Source of the DNA: Fragilaria crotonensis
Taxonomy: Eukaryota > Bacillariophyta > Fragilariophyceae > Fragilariales > Fragilariaceae
Assembly: GCA_022925895.1 (NCBI GenBank)
Contig: JAKSYS010000031.1
Span: 124,001 to 188,000, forward strand
Reading direction: 5' to 3'
DNA: 64,000 nt
The translations under genes and the position numbers were made by a program. This document shows, in pieces, positions 32,417 to 42,749 of this stretch. Each line of letters opens with the position of its first letter. Positions within the stretch are counted from its first letter, which is position 1. Below the pieces are notes generated by a model that had not been told where the DNA came from, made no database searches, and saw nothing but the letters and a program-made list of their open reading frames with translations.

Positions 32417-32557
32417 TGAGCGAAAGACGACGTGAAAGAAGGAAAAGCGGTCGTAACGTTAGTCGATTAAAAGTTATAAACGTAAAACGGCGTGCACTAT
32501 GACAGTACGGTATACAACCATACCAGTGGTAGTGTATCATGCGAGCGTGTTTAATCA
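32417..32557 (-). repeat. 5' LTR of the copia element
   Basis: 141 bp with TG...CA ends. Its reading direction places it upstream of gag on the minus strand. Confidence 0.9.
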
Positions 32558-32561
32558 CCTC

Positions 32562-33397
32562 CAAACTTTTCTTTCTTCATCGTGAACAAAGGAAAAGTTG
32601 TGTTTTCCAGGTATTTTTTGTCCTTAGGCCTTAGTGTCGCATTTTTATTCCATGCTCCATACGCCAGGAGAACTTTTATAGGACGAGCCAATTCCACTAA
32701 CGTCGTTGCTCGTGACCATGCTGCCAACATCATTGAAGAAGTCACGTTATAGCAACAAGACAGAGTGTTGTCATTGTTGCAGGTTTAGTGTTGCTAGTGT
32801 TGTCGTCGTCGACGACAACTACTAGGTAGTAGTGCTGCGGCCAAGGTCTTCGTCGTCGCGAGGTTTAGTCTTGCCGTCGCTAGCGTCTAGCATCGTTTGT
32901 GTCATTGTCGACAACGTCTAGTGTTGCCGTCGTCATGGTCAGTACTCTAGTCACCGATGTCCTTGTTGTCGTTGGTAGTGTTGGAACAAGGTGCTGTCAC
33001 AACCACGAACAATACAAGCATCGAAGTCGCAGTTACCTAGGAAGACATCACTAACTCACGCAAGTGCAGCAATAACCCAACGGAGCACCAGGACAGATGG
33101 ATCATGGTACATTGCAAATACAAGGGGCAGGGTCATTTGTGGTGAGGTACATTCCATGACCACACAGGACCACATTCGTGAATGACAGTGACGAAACAAA
33201 GTATGGAGCAAAGGCTCATAGCATCATTCTATTTCACACCTGGTTTGATTACTACTATACACCACCACCCTGGTTAGGGCAGTGCCTGCTGTCCCTGCTG
33301 AATTGTTGCATGTACCACACGAGGGTGTTGTCCAGATTGGTGGTTTCAATCAGGGCTGCGCACACTAGCATTGTTACTGCACCATCCTCGCATCTTG
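32562..33397. other. Intergenic, GTCGTC-rich
   Basis: No gene recognised. 32790-32960 is a degenerate run of GTTGTCGTC/TAGTGTTG motifs including the palindrome GTCGTCGTCGACGAC. Confidence 0.4.
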
Positions 33398-33640
33398 AAT
33401 ATGCAATACAATATATTGCAATAGTTGCTTCAGATTGACAATAAAATATATTGCAATACTTGCTACAGATTGACAATAGTACAATATATTGTAATACTTC
33501 AATTCAGCATCAATACATTGCTATACTTCAGAATGACAAGAATACAATATCTTGCAATCCTACTTTTAATCATACAATATAGTATTTTGCAATACTTTTA
33601 ATCATACAATATAGTATTGTATTGGTAACAATTCATTGCA
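33398..33640. repeat. AT-rich degenerate tandem repeat with CAATATATTG palindromes
   Basis: Units built from ACAATATATTGCAATACTT and CAGATTGACAATA recur at spacings of about 40-47 bp, then as two copies of CTTTTAATCATACAATATAG. Confidence 0.7.
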
Positions 33641-33714
33641 ATGCATTGTAGTTATGCAAATGTCAATATTGTTGCACAGCCCTGACCTAGTAAGCAGTAA
33701 GCACCAATTGTATG

Positions 33715-33993
33715 TGTGCATCCAAGAAGGGTGAGGAGGTCGTAGTGGAAGAAGACGGGATGAAAAAGAACAAGAAGGACAAGGTCGGGGAGTTGGTGGC
33801 TGGATGTGATGATGAGGCGGTTGAGCTGGAGGAAGAGGAGGGGGCAAAGAAGAAGACGAAGAAGAAGAAGGAGGAGGAGGGGGGAAAGAAGAAGAAGGTG
33901 GCTGGATGTGATGATGAGGAGGAGGAGGAGGAGGAAGAGGAGTGGGTGAAGAAGACAAAGAAGAAGGTGGCGGCGGCAGAACTGGCGAAGTAG
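33715..33993 (+). repeat. Purine-rich GAAGAAG/GAGGAGG tract
   Basis: Strongly purine-biased plus strand; an open frame encoding Lys/Glu runs arises from it. GGCTGGATGTGATGATGAGG occurs twice (about 33799 and 33899). More likely low-complexity DNA than a gene, although a short acidic-basic protein is possible. Confidence 0.55.
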
Positions 33994-34275
33994 GGGAAGA
34001 AAGGAAAGAGGACGAGGCGCTGTTGATGCGGCTCTGTACACCAAGATTCTATTCATAGCTGGTGTCGCCGTAGGAGCTCAGCACTGACGTCGCTGGTGAA
34101 TTAAGAGCATCATTTCCATAATATTGAAATAGGCATCTCTGTGATTACGTAATAACCAGCAGAGGAGCATTTTAATAGCTTTGAGTTATGACTTCGTGGT
34201 ATACCTCCCTAACTCTGCCATCACGAGAGTGTCCTGGCTACGGGTTAAGCATTAAAAGAAAGGATACCCGGCCTC

Positions 34276-34555
34276 TTACTCAACAACTTGTCCGCGTTTG
34301 CAATAATGCTCCACAAATTTGTATCGATGAACAATTCCATGCGCTCCACAAATTGTGTACACTAATGGCATGCTTGACACCGTGTCCAAGGATGTCATAA
34401 TCACAGGCACAATCAAGGAAATGAAGCTACTGGCTTGGTATGCAACTTCCTCGCACGCCTCCTTACCAACCACCCCAAAGCTGTAGACGAGCGGATCACT
34501 TAGATTAAAAAGTTCAAAGAATGAGTCTGGTGAAAGGCACGATGCCATGGAAGGA
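34276..34555 (-). pseudogene. Possible globin-domain remnant
   Basis: The minus strand reads PDSFFELFNLSDPLVYSFGV, then AYQASSFISLIVPVIMTSLD, then GAHGIVHRYKFVEHY. This resembles a single-domain globin from the LFSFG element through the Gln at the distal (E7) position to the F-helix His in LGxxH, with HY following. No start or N-terminal helices can be placed with confidence. Either a decayed gene or one exon of a spliced one. Confidence 0.35.
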
Positions 34556-34995
34556 TGCTCCGGCAGGACCGGCAAACGTCGGAATATGCCATATTCGGAG
34601 GACGCAATACTCGCCCACACGTATTGGTTACGAGTGACAACAATACGCGGTACAGTACTTGTACCAGGTACTCCTCTGCGAGTGCTCAGTGATGCGTACT
34701 GTACTCCATATTCCAGTAACCTTGTATACAGTAGCCAGTACTGAAAAACGAATCTGTAGATACTGTACGTCATTTGGAGTACACTACCGGCATAGTTACA
34801 CGAAGGAGTATGGAGTGTCTATTGTTGGACTTGAAATGATGATGGGCAATTTCGCAATCCCGATTGACTCATCGACTCACCACTCGTCACGTATCACATG
34901 TCGACCGTTTTTGAAACAAACTACGACAGCGGTTTATAGTTACGTTTCATTCCTCCTCTTGATCACTTGTCTCGTGTATTTTATATTTGTAAACG

Positions 34996-35910
34996 ATGAC
35001 ATCTCGAGGATATCTGATATCGATTGTTGCGATACTGCTGATATGCCCAACCCCCGTTTTGGGCTTCACGACGTTACCTGCCTTTGCTCAACGCGCAAGC
35101 ACAATAGCATCCACAGCGGCAACAGCAAAGGTCACGACTGCCTCAAGTATTCGTAGTGCCACCAGTACCACCTCGAACCTGCTACACTACGCGACAACGC
35201 CATCAACGTCATTACCGGCATCGTCCTCATCTGATATCCTACAACGGCGAAAAGTGCTTCTGAGTCGAACCGGACCATATTTTCGAGTGGACTCCTCTAC
35301 AGGCGACGTGGAATTTGGTGCCACTGTCAACCTCACGACCAAACTAGATGACGGAAGTGTTACAAACAGCGTCATTATTGCAGAATGGCTGTCGGATGAA
35401 AAGCGTGTAGCCAAGGCCATTTGGGACGAATCGTTATTACTCGCCAAGGGAAATTCGGTTTATCAATTGCAGCTCATGACGTTGCAATTCGTTACGCTCC
35501 AGCTCCATCCCAGCGTCACTATCAAAATGTGGAGTTCCGTTCGTCCCAAAGACGGGTCTCCCGTGTTTTATTTGCAATCTGTCGGATTCGAACCCAACCT
35601 TTCTCTTCTCGGTGGAGGACTCGGCAAAGTCGACGCCAAAACATTGGGACTCGAGATTGATGTTGTGGGACAATTGGCACCCTCGTCTTCGGAACAAGGT
35701 GGCGTCAAGGGAAAAATTACCTTTTCAACTCGCGGTGTTCTGCCTCCACCCTTACGCATCCTGCCAGAAGGTATATTGCAGGCTGCATCGGATCGCATTT
35801 GTCAAACCGTGGCAGATTTTGCCATTGCATCGTTCCAAACCGGTGCACGGGATTCCTATCAAGATTTCAAAATGACACGGAATGATCTTGAGCAAAAAGT
35901 GGTATTGTAG
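34996..35910 (+). CDS. Plastid-targeted DUF1997-like protein
   Basis: 304 aa from the ATG at 34996. N-terminal signal peptide (LISIVAILLICPTPVLG) followed by FTT and a Ser/Thr-rich transit-type region up to about residue 80, the bipartite plastid signal of stramenopiles. The mature part has beta-rich segments typical of DUF1997: FEPNLSLLGG and, near the C-terminus, LPPPLRILPEGILQAASDRI, which matches the family's PPPLRLLP signature. DUF1997 proteins occur in cyanobacteria and plastids; their function is unknown to me. It converges with the metallo-beta-lactamase gene (187 bp between stops). TTTTATATT about 17 bp before the ATG could be a TATA-like element or leader sequence. Confidence 0.8.
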   Translation: MTSRGYLISIVAILLICPTPVLGFTTLPAFAQRASTIASTAATAKVTTASSIRSATSTTSNLLHYATTPSTSLPASSSSDILQRRKVLLSRTGPYFRVDSSTGDVEFGATVNLTTKLDDGSVTNSVIIAEWLSDEKRVAKAIWDESLLLAKGNSVYQLQLMTLQFVTLQLHPSVTIKMWSSVRPKDGSPVFYLQSVGFEPNLSLLGGGLGKVDAKTLGLEIDVVGQLAPSSSEQGGVKGKITFSTRGVLPPPLRILPEGILQAASDRICQTVADFAIASFQTGARDSYQDFKMTRNDLEQKVVL

Positions 35911-36097
35911 AATTCTGATCATTTAGTACTCATTTTGCTAGTTCTATTATCATAGCGAGTGATTTGAATTGGTGTTACAATCTTGCTCTCGTACGCAAGA
36001 AGCACAAGCGTCTACCGGTTGGTGATCTGACCTGCAATACCGATGACACCTCCACCCTAACTCCTGGTATTGTTCATTTGTCTATTGTCGCCGTCGA

Positions 36098-37523
36098 CTA
36101 CAAGTACTTGCCCTTCTTCAAAACTCCAACAATAACCCGTCGTACGCCAAAGAAATGTCCCAAGTCTTTGTAGTGTTCTTGCAAGTACGCGTTCATCTCG
36201 TCATGTGGTGGGAAGGAATCGCAGCTCATACCCACCAGTAGCGTCTTTTTGGCACCGAGTTCTTTCGCCAAGGCTACTGCTTGACGGAGATTGAAATGAA
36301 CCGGATGAATCTTGTCGTCCATCAATAACGTATCGACAATGAATATATCAGTCGGAGGTAGTTGAGTTTGAATGTAATGCAACGTTTCCTCCTTCATGCG
36401 TGAAATGTCAGATAGGTACACAATATTCTTGGTGGGAGCGGCAGTTGTTGCGTTTGTTTCATCCCTCTTTTCGTTGTCATTGTCCAATGATAATGGCAAC
36501 GAAAATGCAAACCCCAAACAAATTAAATCATCCCCATGCCATACGGGCAATGCGGTCACTTTCAATCCATACACGTCAAAGGTTTCAAAATCACTAATGA
36601 CATTCACCTTCAGGGCCGCAACATCTCGGTGCACGATAACGCCACCACAAACATGATCGGTGACCTTTTTTGTCAATGCCTTTGTCAATACCCATCACGT
36701 CAGGACTAGTTCTCGTTTTGGCGTAATTCGGAACAAGCCACGGAAATTGTTTCGCCACTTGATCCCAACATTCATGAGATGCATAAATGGGAATCGGAAT
36801 CCGAATGGGTGGTGACGCTACATCTCTTGTTGTTGTTGCACTGTCATGTGACGTTTTGAGTGGAGGTGCAGTTCGTTGAAAGCCTCGCAAATCGTCCAAT
36901 CCCGCCACAGCATCCATATGATGGTGCGTCAACAAGACGGCATCCAAACTTTGAATGGCATATCGTGGCATCCATCTGATTGCTGTCTCACGGAATGTTT
37001 TACCCACGTCAATGACAACGTTGCGCCGGACAGATGTGTCCCTGTTCACAGGTTCGACAAATTGAATCAAGAGCGAAGGGTTATTGCGATAATTCTTATT
37101 GTTGCGAGGATCCCCTTGCATGGCCAATCGTGATGTTCGACAGGCTGATGCATAAGCTAATTGATCTTGGCGAAGAGTGTCAGTCCAATCGGGATTTCGT
37201 GATCTGTCGCTGGTGCCGACGCCTTGTTCTGGAAACAACAAGGAACACAAGGGTTTCGGACATCCAGTTGAAGATCCCGATCCGAGAAAGAGAAGTTTAC
37301 TTCCCGCACTGCTACTACTGGTAGGACTATTCGCGAAACGTGGTGGTTGCGGTGCAGATGTGGATATGATTCTGGAATTGGACGCGAAGGAATCTGTGGT
37401 CGTTGTCGTCGTGGATTCTCCTACTGGTGCCTCCGATGCTGAAGCAAATGGTCGGTGATACCAAGCCACTGCAGCAACGGCAACGGATGCTGTGGGAGAA
37501 AATCGACGCAGTATGTTGTTCAT
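36098..37523 (-). CDS. Metallo-beta-lactamase-fold hydrolase (one frame disruption)
   Basis: Zn-dependent hydrolase of the eukaryotic group with the THxHxDA signature, related to PhnP-type phosphodiesterases. The likely start is the ATG at 37523 (MNNILRRFSPTASVAVAAVA, mitochondrial-looking); the frame extends upstream but overlaps duplicated non-coding sequence. Motifs: FLGSGSSTGCPKPLC, LLTHHHMDAVAGLDDLRGFQ with the metal-binding His/His/Asp, LPVWHGDD (later His) and IVDTLL (bridging Asp). The first frame ends at about 36594 and a second carries on to 36098. They meet at a run of six A on the coding strand (36666-36671); five A would keep one frame. This is a real indel or a homopolymer error. 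Confidence 0.78.
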
Positions 37524-37616
37524 AGCCTGTGATTGAATGGAAAGGAATAGAACGGCATGGAACAGTGGAGTGCTACCGGTAAACTTCGTGTTGTTGTCGA
37601 ATCTAATCCTTGGGCC

Positions 37617-37710
37617 AATGAAACGTGGGAAGTGTGGAGCATCAAGCGTCACTGCCACATTTGATTCTTGCATGCCCTTGCTGTACGAGTTAAGTACTTT
37701 AGTATGAGTA
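37617..37710. repeat. Segmental duplication copy A, left part
   Basis: GTGTGGAGCATCA ... TTGATTCTTGCATGCCCTTG ... GAGTATAT corresponds to 43862-43965. It lies just upstream of the hydrolase start codon. Confidence 0.75.
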
Positions 37711-38362
37711 TATCTACGTTAGTACAGTAGCACTGCTAAAGATCTACTGTCACTCTGTCACACTGTCACTCGTAATTACTGTAAGGTTAAATACCATACG
37801 GTAATACGATAGACAGTCCTATATTTTTCTTAGCCTGTCCGTGACCCGTTCCAGTAGTTCTGCGAATCAGAACTCTGGGTCCCGCGACCACGCAAGGAAT
37901 TTAAATTATGTTGCCCTGAGTTTCCCTAAGTGAAAGTATTCAAATCTGTTGTGTTGTCAATTTTATTGACAACACAACTTTTACTATGGGATCCATAACT
38001 CAAACACCACTCAACAAGTGGGATTAAAGCAACATAACTTTTGTGAGACTCCAACTAATATTGGAGATCTCACCTTCATTTTTCATCTACATTTTAACTT
38101 ATAATTTCCACAAACCAAAAACAGTAAAGGCCTTTACTACTTAGTTCTACATCTTCTACATATTTGTAACAACAAATCTACCATCATGGTCCATATCTTC
38201 AGGACTCCTATGCCCAAGGCTGGACGATCCGTCACGTTCGCTTCCTCTCCCGTCAAGTCCAACGGCAGACTTCTAGGTCCTACTAACCTTAAGTCTACCA
38301 TCGGCCAGTACTCGTGTACCGATCACACAAATACTGTCAAGCACTTGGTGAACGGATTACGT
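37711..38362. other. Non-coding with a possible copia LTR/leader relic and a short ORF
   Basis: 37950-37980 holds the hairpin TTGTGTTGTCAA ... TTGACAACACAA. 38186-38383 is a short frame (MVHIFRTPMPKAGRSVTFAS...) with no recognised family, cut by the hAT-like element at 38371. Its leader (TTGTAACAACAAATCTACC) and position recall a retroelement 5' region, but this is weak. Confidence 0.3.
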
Positions 38363-38370
38363 ACTGTAGT

Positions 38371-39516
38371 CAGGGTGTGTTAGTCAGTAAGTCCACCAGT
38401 AGGTTTGACTACTAAAGTAGCCTACTAAAGCTAACTTTACTTGGATAACTAACGCACCTTTTCCTTAGTAAGTTCAACTTACTAACAAACCTACTATTTT
38501 ACTGTTGTGTTTTGTACTACTACCAGTACTACAAACATGAAATGACGTGAGATGTGACAGGTGAACACCTTCATTTCATCCATGTCCATTGTATACTTAC
38601 AATCAACAGATTGGATGGTGAAGATGAAAATGTGCAAAACCAAATAGTTAGTTTAAGTATATCCTGCATCAGAACTAATAGTGAAGAGGGGATTGTTCAT
38701 TAAATTGCACAAACATCAATGGGCAGTTTGCATAAAAGATGACTAGAGAGTGTCATTCCAATTGAGACATATGATCATGCCCTATATCACCATTCTTTGC
38801 ATCTAAGCCAGCGCTCAGATGTTGTTTCTAAGTAGGAATCCTGCATCTACAAAAGTGGGGCAGGGAGTGTGGATTGCTTGCTCAAAAGTCAACGGTAGGC
38901 ATGTTTGATTGTATGATGACAAATGGTGCAACTAAAGCCTCCTGCAAGAAATGCAATGGTAGAGTGCCAGCCATGATGCTGACAACGTGCTTCCAATGCA
39001 TTTCATGGTGGTTTAAAGAGTGACGAAGCATTTACATGGATTCTTCCTCAGGCAGAGGCCTTAATTCGATGCTTGTATATGCATGCCACCAATTGTAGAA
39101 CACCTTGACAATTGGTGCCATCCCTCCTGCTCGGACTCATGACATTTTCTATGTTGGCTTGCTGAAGCTGTGTAAGGGGTTGCTGTTCAATGAATGGCAT
39201 GTGTAAACAGCACATGTAACCTCTCATTTTTGCCTACCTTGAGAGACTTGACATGCTGGCATCATTTTCAGTATTGCCAGATGAATAGAAAGCCTCCAAA
39301 CCTAACTGCAAAGCAGGGATGCTAAACAAACTTGACCACAAACTAGATTTGCACTAGTTGTACATGCACACCTTCTGACTCTTCAATGAACCAAAATATT
39401 GTGAAGTTCAGCTGTAATTGCAGATGAAACAGCAATATAACAGTAAAATCCATGTTTATTACCCTCTATTCAAGCACAAAAAAATTTGCGAAAATGCTAG
39501 TTACTAACACACCCTG
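38371..39516. mobile_element. hAT-like non-autonomous transposon
   Basis: TIR CAGGGTGTGTTAGT at 38371-38384 and its complement at 39503-39516, flanked by the 8-bp duplication ACTGTAGT at 38363-38370 and 39517-39524. Subterminal TAGTAGG/TACTAAAG motifs cluster in the left 130 bp. 1,146 bp, no coding capacity. It interrupts duplication copy A. Confidence 0.88.
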
Positions 39517-39539
39517 ACTGTAGTACATTGTACATAGTA

Positions 39540-39700
39540 CTGGTACTGCAAATCAGTATACTCGGAGTACGCAACAGTAAGAATACAAACGCGAATCACA
39601 TGGAAAGGCCTTGCTCTTTCCTCTTTCCACGCATGTCCATAGTCGTCGGAGTACCGCGCAGAAACGCGCCTGAGGGCAGAGGAACGGAGGGCTGGCAGGA
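39540..39700. repeat. Segmental duplication copy A, right part
   Basis: Shares GGAAAGGCCTTGC, TTTCCACGCATGTCCATAG and TCGGAGTACC in the same order with 44130-44280, at perhaps 80-85 percent identity by eye. Confidence 0.75.
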
Positions 39701-40056
39701 TGCTTTAAGTACAAATCGTGAGATGTGGGCATCATCTCTATGACATGTATGCATAGACTGTAGACTGTAGACAGACAGATCAAGTGAAGTCCACTGTGGT
39801 ACGGTTGTACCGTCATACCGTTCGCATGTATGTGACACCTGGTTCTATGCACGATTGCACGTTCCTTGAAGAGTATGAACCTCTTCGCATCGATGGTCTA
39901 CTAGACATAATATTTTATAATTGCCTTTATCATCATCTTCGTAAGTTTCATCTTTGTTATCATCGTTATCGCAACCGCTTTTATTTGAGATCACACACGA
40001 AGGTGCATCCTGCATCCAAGGCATCAACCATCAGATCATAGGTCTCCTCTGCAGCC
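39701..40056. other. Upstream region of the short-chain dehydrogenase
   Basis: No gene. Contains repeated ACTGTAGAC units (about 39757-39772). Confidence 0.4.
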
Positions 40057-41271
40057 ATGGCATCGAACAAGACGCAATCCACCGGTTACGTTCTCCTTAC
40101 GCTTTCTATCGCATTTGTGGCCCTTATTGCTATCTTGGTAGCACAGCCACAACCGAGACTAGATTGGGACAAGGACTTCTTGCCTCAGGCGAAAGCCTAC
40201 AGGAATCGGAACACATCGACCGGAACCCTCGCAACCGACATGAACAATGCCGAACAAGTCTTTTCCGGCCTGACTGTTGTGATTACAGGTGCTACCAGTG
40301 GCATTGGCATGGCATTGGCGCAATTCATGCTGGCCAAGGGAGCCACTGTCGTTGCCGTGGGACGCTCCCCGTCAAAACTGGATAAACTAAATACTACAAT
40401 AGCTACCAACGACGACGAACGAAGCCGCATCGTCCCCATCGAAATCGAAATGAGCGATCTAGATTCCGTGGCACGGGGTGCAGAGAAAATTAAACAACAG
40501 TTCGAGTCAATTGACATTCTAGTTTGCAATGCTGGGATACATTATGCCAAGAATATCAATATCTTCGCCAAGGGTCCCAAGACGAACCGAGGACTTGATC
40601 TGTCCTTCACAGTCAACTACCTCTCCCACTTTCTCTTGACTGAAATACTCCTTCCCGCATTATTGTCAAGTCCCAAACCCCTCTTGTTGCACATGTCCAG
40701 TTCCTACCACTGGGGCGCGGATGGTCGTGATTTGAGATCTCCGGACGGGATCGCACCTCCACCGGCAGCTCGTCCTGGCGGAGGAGCGGTCGGACTCGAG
40801 CGCGATACCCGCGCGTATTCCAATTCCAAATTGGCACAATTGCTTCACGCCCGTGCCGTCGTCGCGACGCAGGCCCAGAACCACAGTAGTAGCAACAAAA
40901 GCAACCACATTCGGGCTGTGAGTGTTTGTCCTTCCTGGGTTGCAACTCAGATTGTTGGAGATGCCGGATCCCTGCCGTACAAAATTCTTGGACTCTTGGC
41001 CTATCCGCTGCAAGAGAATGGATGGGGTTTGGCGTCGACACTGCGCGCCATTGTCGATTACGACAATTCAAAGGAAGACTTTTATATCAATTGTGCATTG
41101 TCCGAAATTCTGCATCGGTTCCCAAGACAATTTGCATTTCCAAAGTGGGTCACCGATTCCGGTCTGCGCAGTTTATTGATGTTCAATTTGGCCAACATTT
41201 TGTTGGTGACGCAAAAAGTTCTTCTACTCGGCACGTCCGGCACGATCCTCCGTGGAGTCGTACGATATTGA
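40057..41271 (+). CDS. Membrane-anchored short-chain dehydrogenase/reductase
   Basis: NAD(P)-dependent oxidoreductase of the retinol-dehydrogenase/WWOX-like SDR group; substrate unknown. The ATG at 40057 has good context (GCCATGG) and gives 404 aa. One N-terminal transmembrane anchor (about residues 8-28, YVLLTLSIAFVALIAILVA). Cofactor motif TGATSGIG at 77-84, NAG at 158-160, catalytic Ser within HMSSSYHW, and YSNSK with Tyr254 and Lys258. All catalytic residues are present, so it looks active. A hydrophobic C-terminal segment may associate with membranes. Single exon, no neighbour within 500 bp. Confidence 0.9.
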   Translation: MASNKTQSTGYVLLTLSIAFVALIAILVAQPQPRLDWDKDFLPQAKAYRNRNTSTGTLATDMNNAEQVFSGLTVVITGATSGIGMALAQFMLAKGATVVAVGRSPSKLDKLNTTIATNDDERSRIVPIEIEMSDLDSVARGAEKIKQQFESIDILVCNAGIHYAKNINIFAKGPKTNRGLDLSFTVNYLSHFLLTEILLPALLSSPKPLLLHMSSSYHWGADGRDLRSPDGIAPPPAARPGGGAVGLERDTRAYSNSKLAQLLHARAVVATQAQNHSSSNKSNHIRAVSVCPSWVATQIVGDAGSLPYKILGLLAYPLQENGWGLASTLRAIVDYDNSKEDFYINCALSEILHRFPRQFAFPKWVTDSGLRSLLMFNLANILLVTQKVLLLGTSGTILRGVVRY

Positions 41272-41824
41272 TCTTGCTATGAATTTGTACAGATGGAGTA
41301 AACAGGAGGTCAAGGAGTATCTTTAACTACTATTGTAGAATTGGATACAGATGCAGTTTGCTTGCCATCGGTATAACTAGTCCTCCGGGTATAACTTGCA
41401 ATTGAAGTCCTTGGGACTGACGACGACCATATCTCCTAGGCAGGTCAGCTGTGAATTCCTTATTGCTTTGACTTGAAAGTTCATAGTCTATTTGTTCTCG
41501 TTTTCTCAGTATGACATGTACTCATGTACTCGTTCCGAATTGGTGCGGTACAACACTGCTGTATTGCTGCCAGGAAAACTGGACCTCATGTATTGTACCA
41601 ATTGTACTATACGTCGTACATCGTACCCGCGGAGAGCATGTGTTATCAGTTATCAGGAGTCCCATTATATGTCATACCGTCATACCGTCATACCGCGCCT
41701 ATGTGTTGAGAATCCCAGATATTCGTGAGCGCGGTACCAGGTACCACAGTACTTAATCTGGTTATGGGGTGATAACTTCGGTGTCAGGCCTTAACAAAAT
41801 CAGCAAAGTAAAAAAGTTATGAGT
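41272..41824. other. Intergenic, GTAC-rich
   Basis: No gene. Three tandem GTCATACC units at about 41672-41696. Confidence 0.4.
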
Positions 41825-41879
41825 TTAGGCCATTCCTTATGGTGTTCACAAAAACAAGAACAAAAATTGATGACATGGA

Positions 41880-42715
41880 TATACAGTCAAGTTTATGATG
41901 CAATTCTTGTTGACATCCCCAACGGTTTTTACGAATACAAGAACAAATATATTAACCCTTATCCTTTTGGTGTGGCAAATCGATACGTATAAATTGTTGC
42001 ATTCGGGAGAAATTTTGGATGATAATGTCTTTGAGCTTTACGCCTATGGTGCTACTGGTGAAATCATTAAGAAAAATACCGTTGATGCTGGCTTCTTGTT
42101 GACCATGGTTACCACTCACATATGAGAAGGATTCCCCCGATAAAGTGGACAACCAGCAGGATGGAGATCCGATTCTCCACATGGCTTAAGAGTCTCCGTA
42201 AAGATGTTGAATGTACATTTGGTATTCTCAAATTCTATGGCTGGTGTTTAAGACAGGTATTTGATTGTTAGGGGTACGGGCTTGATCAGAAATGGGAGGA
42301 TGGTGTTGATTGTGACTGGGTTGCCGACCCTGACAGAAAAGGAGATGATGACGATGATGACGAATTCGATGATGAAGAATTCGAAGGAGACGAGGACGGC
42401 ATTGTCACAAATCGAAATTCCGATCATGCAAATTCTGATGTGAATGAGCATCGAGCGAAATCATTCTGCAGAATACGTGGAAGGAAACAAGGACTACAAG
42501 AACAATGATGGCAGGGCTGCGAAAGCCCCCAGCACAAAGACCTCAACTGTTGGTCCAATGCAAGTCGTTCGCAATCTCAGTCTCAAGAAATTTCGAAAAC
42601 GACTCGATATTCATTTCGCAATCGCAGCATGCTGTCGGAATGAAGTCAAATGGCCTTCTCGACTTGGAAACATAAGTCCGACACCAGCTGCTGGTGTTCT
42701 CGATAAAGAAACATG
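41880..42715 (+). pseudogene. Harbinger (DDE_Tnp_4-type) transposase remnant
   Basis: Pieces in successive frames keep family order: ILDDNVFELYAYGATGEIIK, then RIPPIKWTTSRMEIRFSTWL with SLRKDVECTFGILK just after it, then LDQKWEDGVDCDWV with an acidic tail, and finally VRNLSLKKFRKRLDIHF. The segment that should hold the DNGYL-type catalytic Asp reads DAGFLLTMV and looks damaged. Several frame changes; the N-terminal third is missing or unrecognisable. Confidence 0.82.
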
Positions 42716-42749
42716 AAATGCAATAAACTGATTTGTTTGATTTGGTATA

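Larger units (their letters stand above)
22544..32557 (-). mobile_element. Ty1/copia retrotransposon, looks whole apart from an insertion in one LTR
   Basis: A minus-strand element with 141-bp LTRs (TGAGCG...AATCA) at 32417-32557 and at 22544-26098, the latter split by a DNA transposon. By eye the two LTRs match completely once that insertion is set aside, so the insertion is young. The host duplication is CCTC (22540-22543 and 32558-32561; ACCTC if the shared A is counted). Next to the right LTR is TTATCAGACC, close to the initiator-Met tRNA primer site used by copia elements. Gag and Pol occupy two successive long open frames. About 6.6 kb without the inserted transposon. Confidence 0.92.

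Noticed and set aside
33602-34056. Long Pro/Leu/Ser-rich minus-strand frames
   Set aside because: They are the complement of the GAAGAAG/GAGGAGG purine tract and have no protein features.
35570-35600. tRNA T-arm-like GGATTCGAACC
   Set aside because: It lies within the coding frame of the DUF1997-like gene and no cloverleaf can be built around it.
41492-41756. Three overlapping short plus-strand frames
   Set aside because: Overlap in all frames of GTAC-rich DNA, no codon or family signal.
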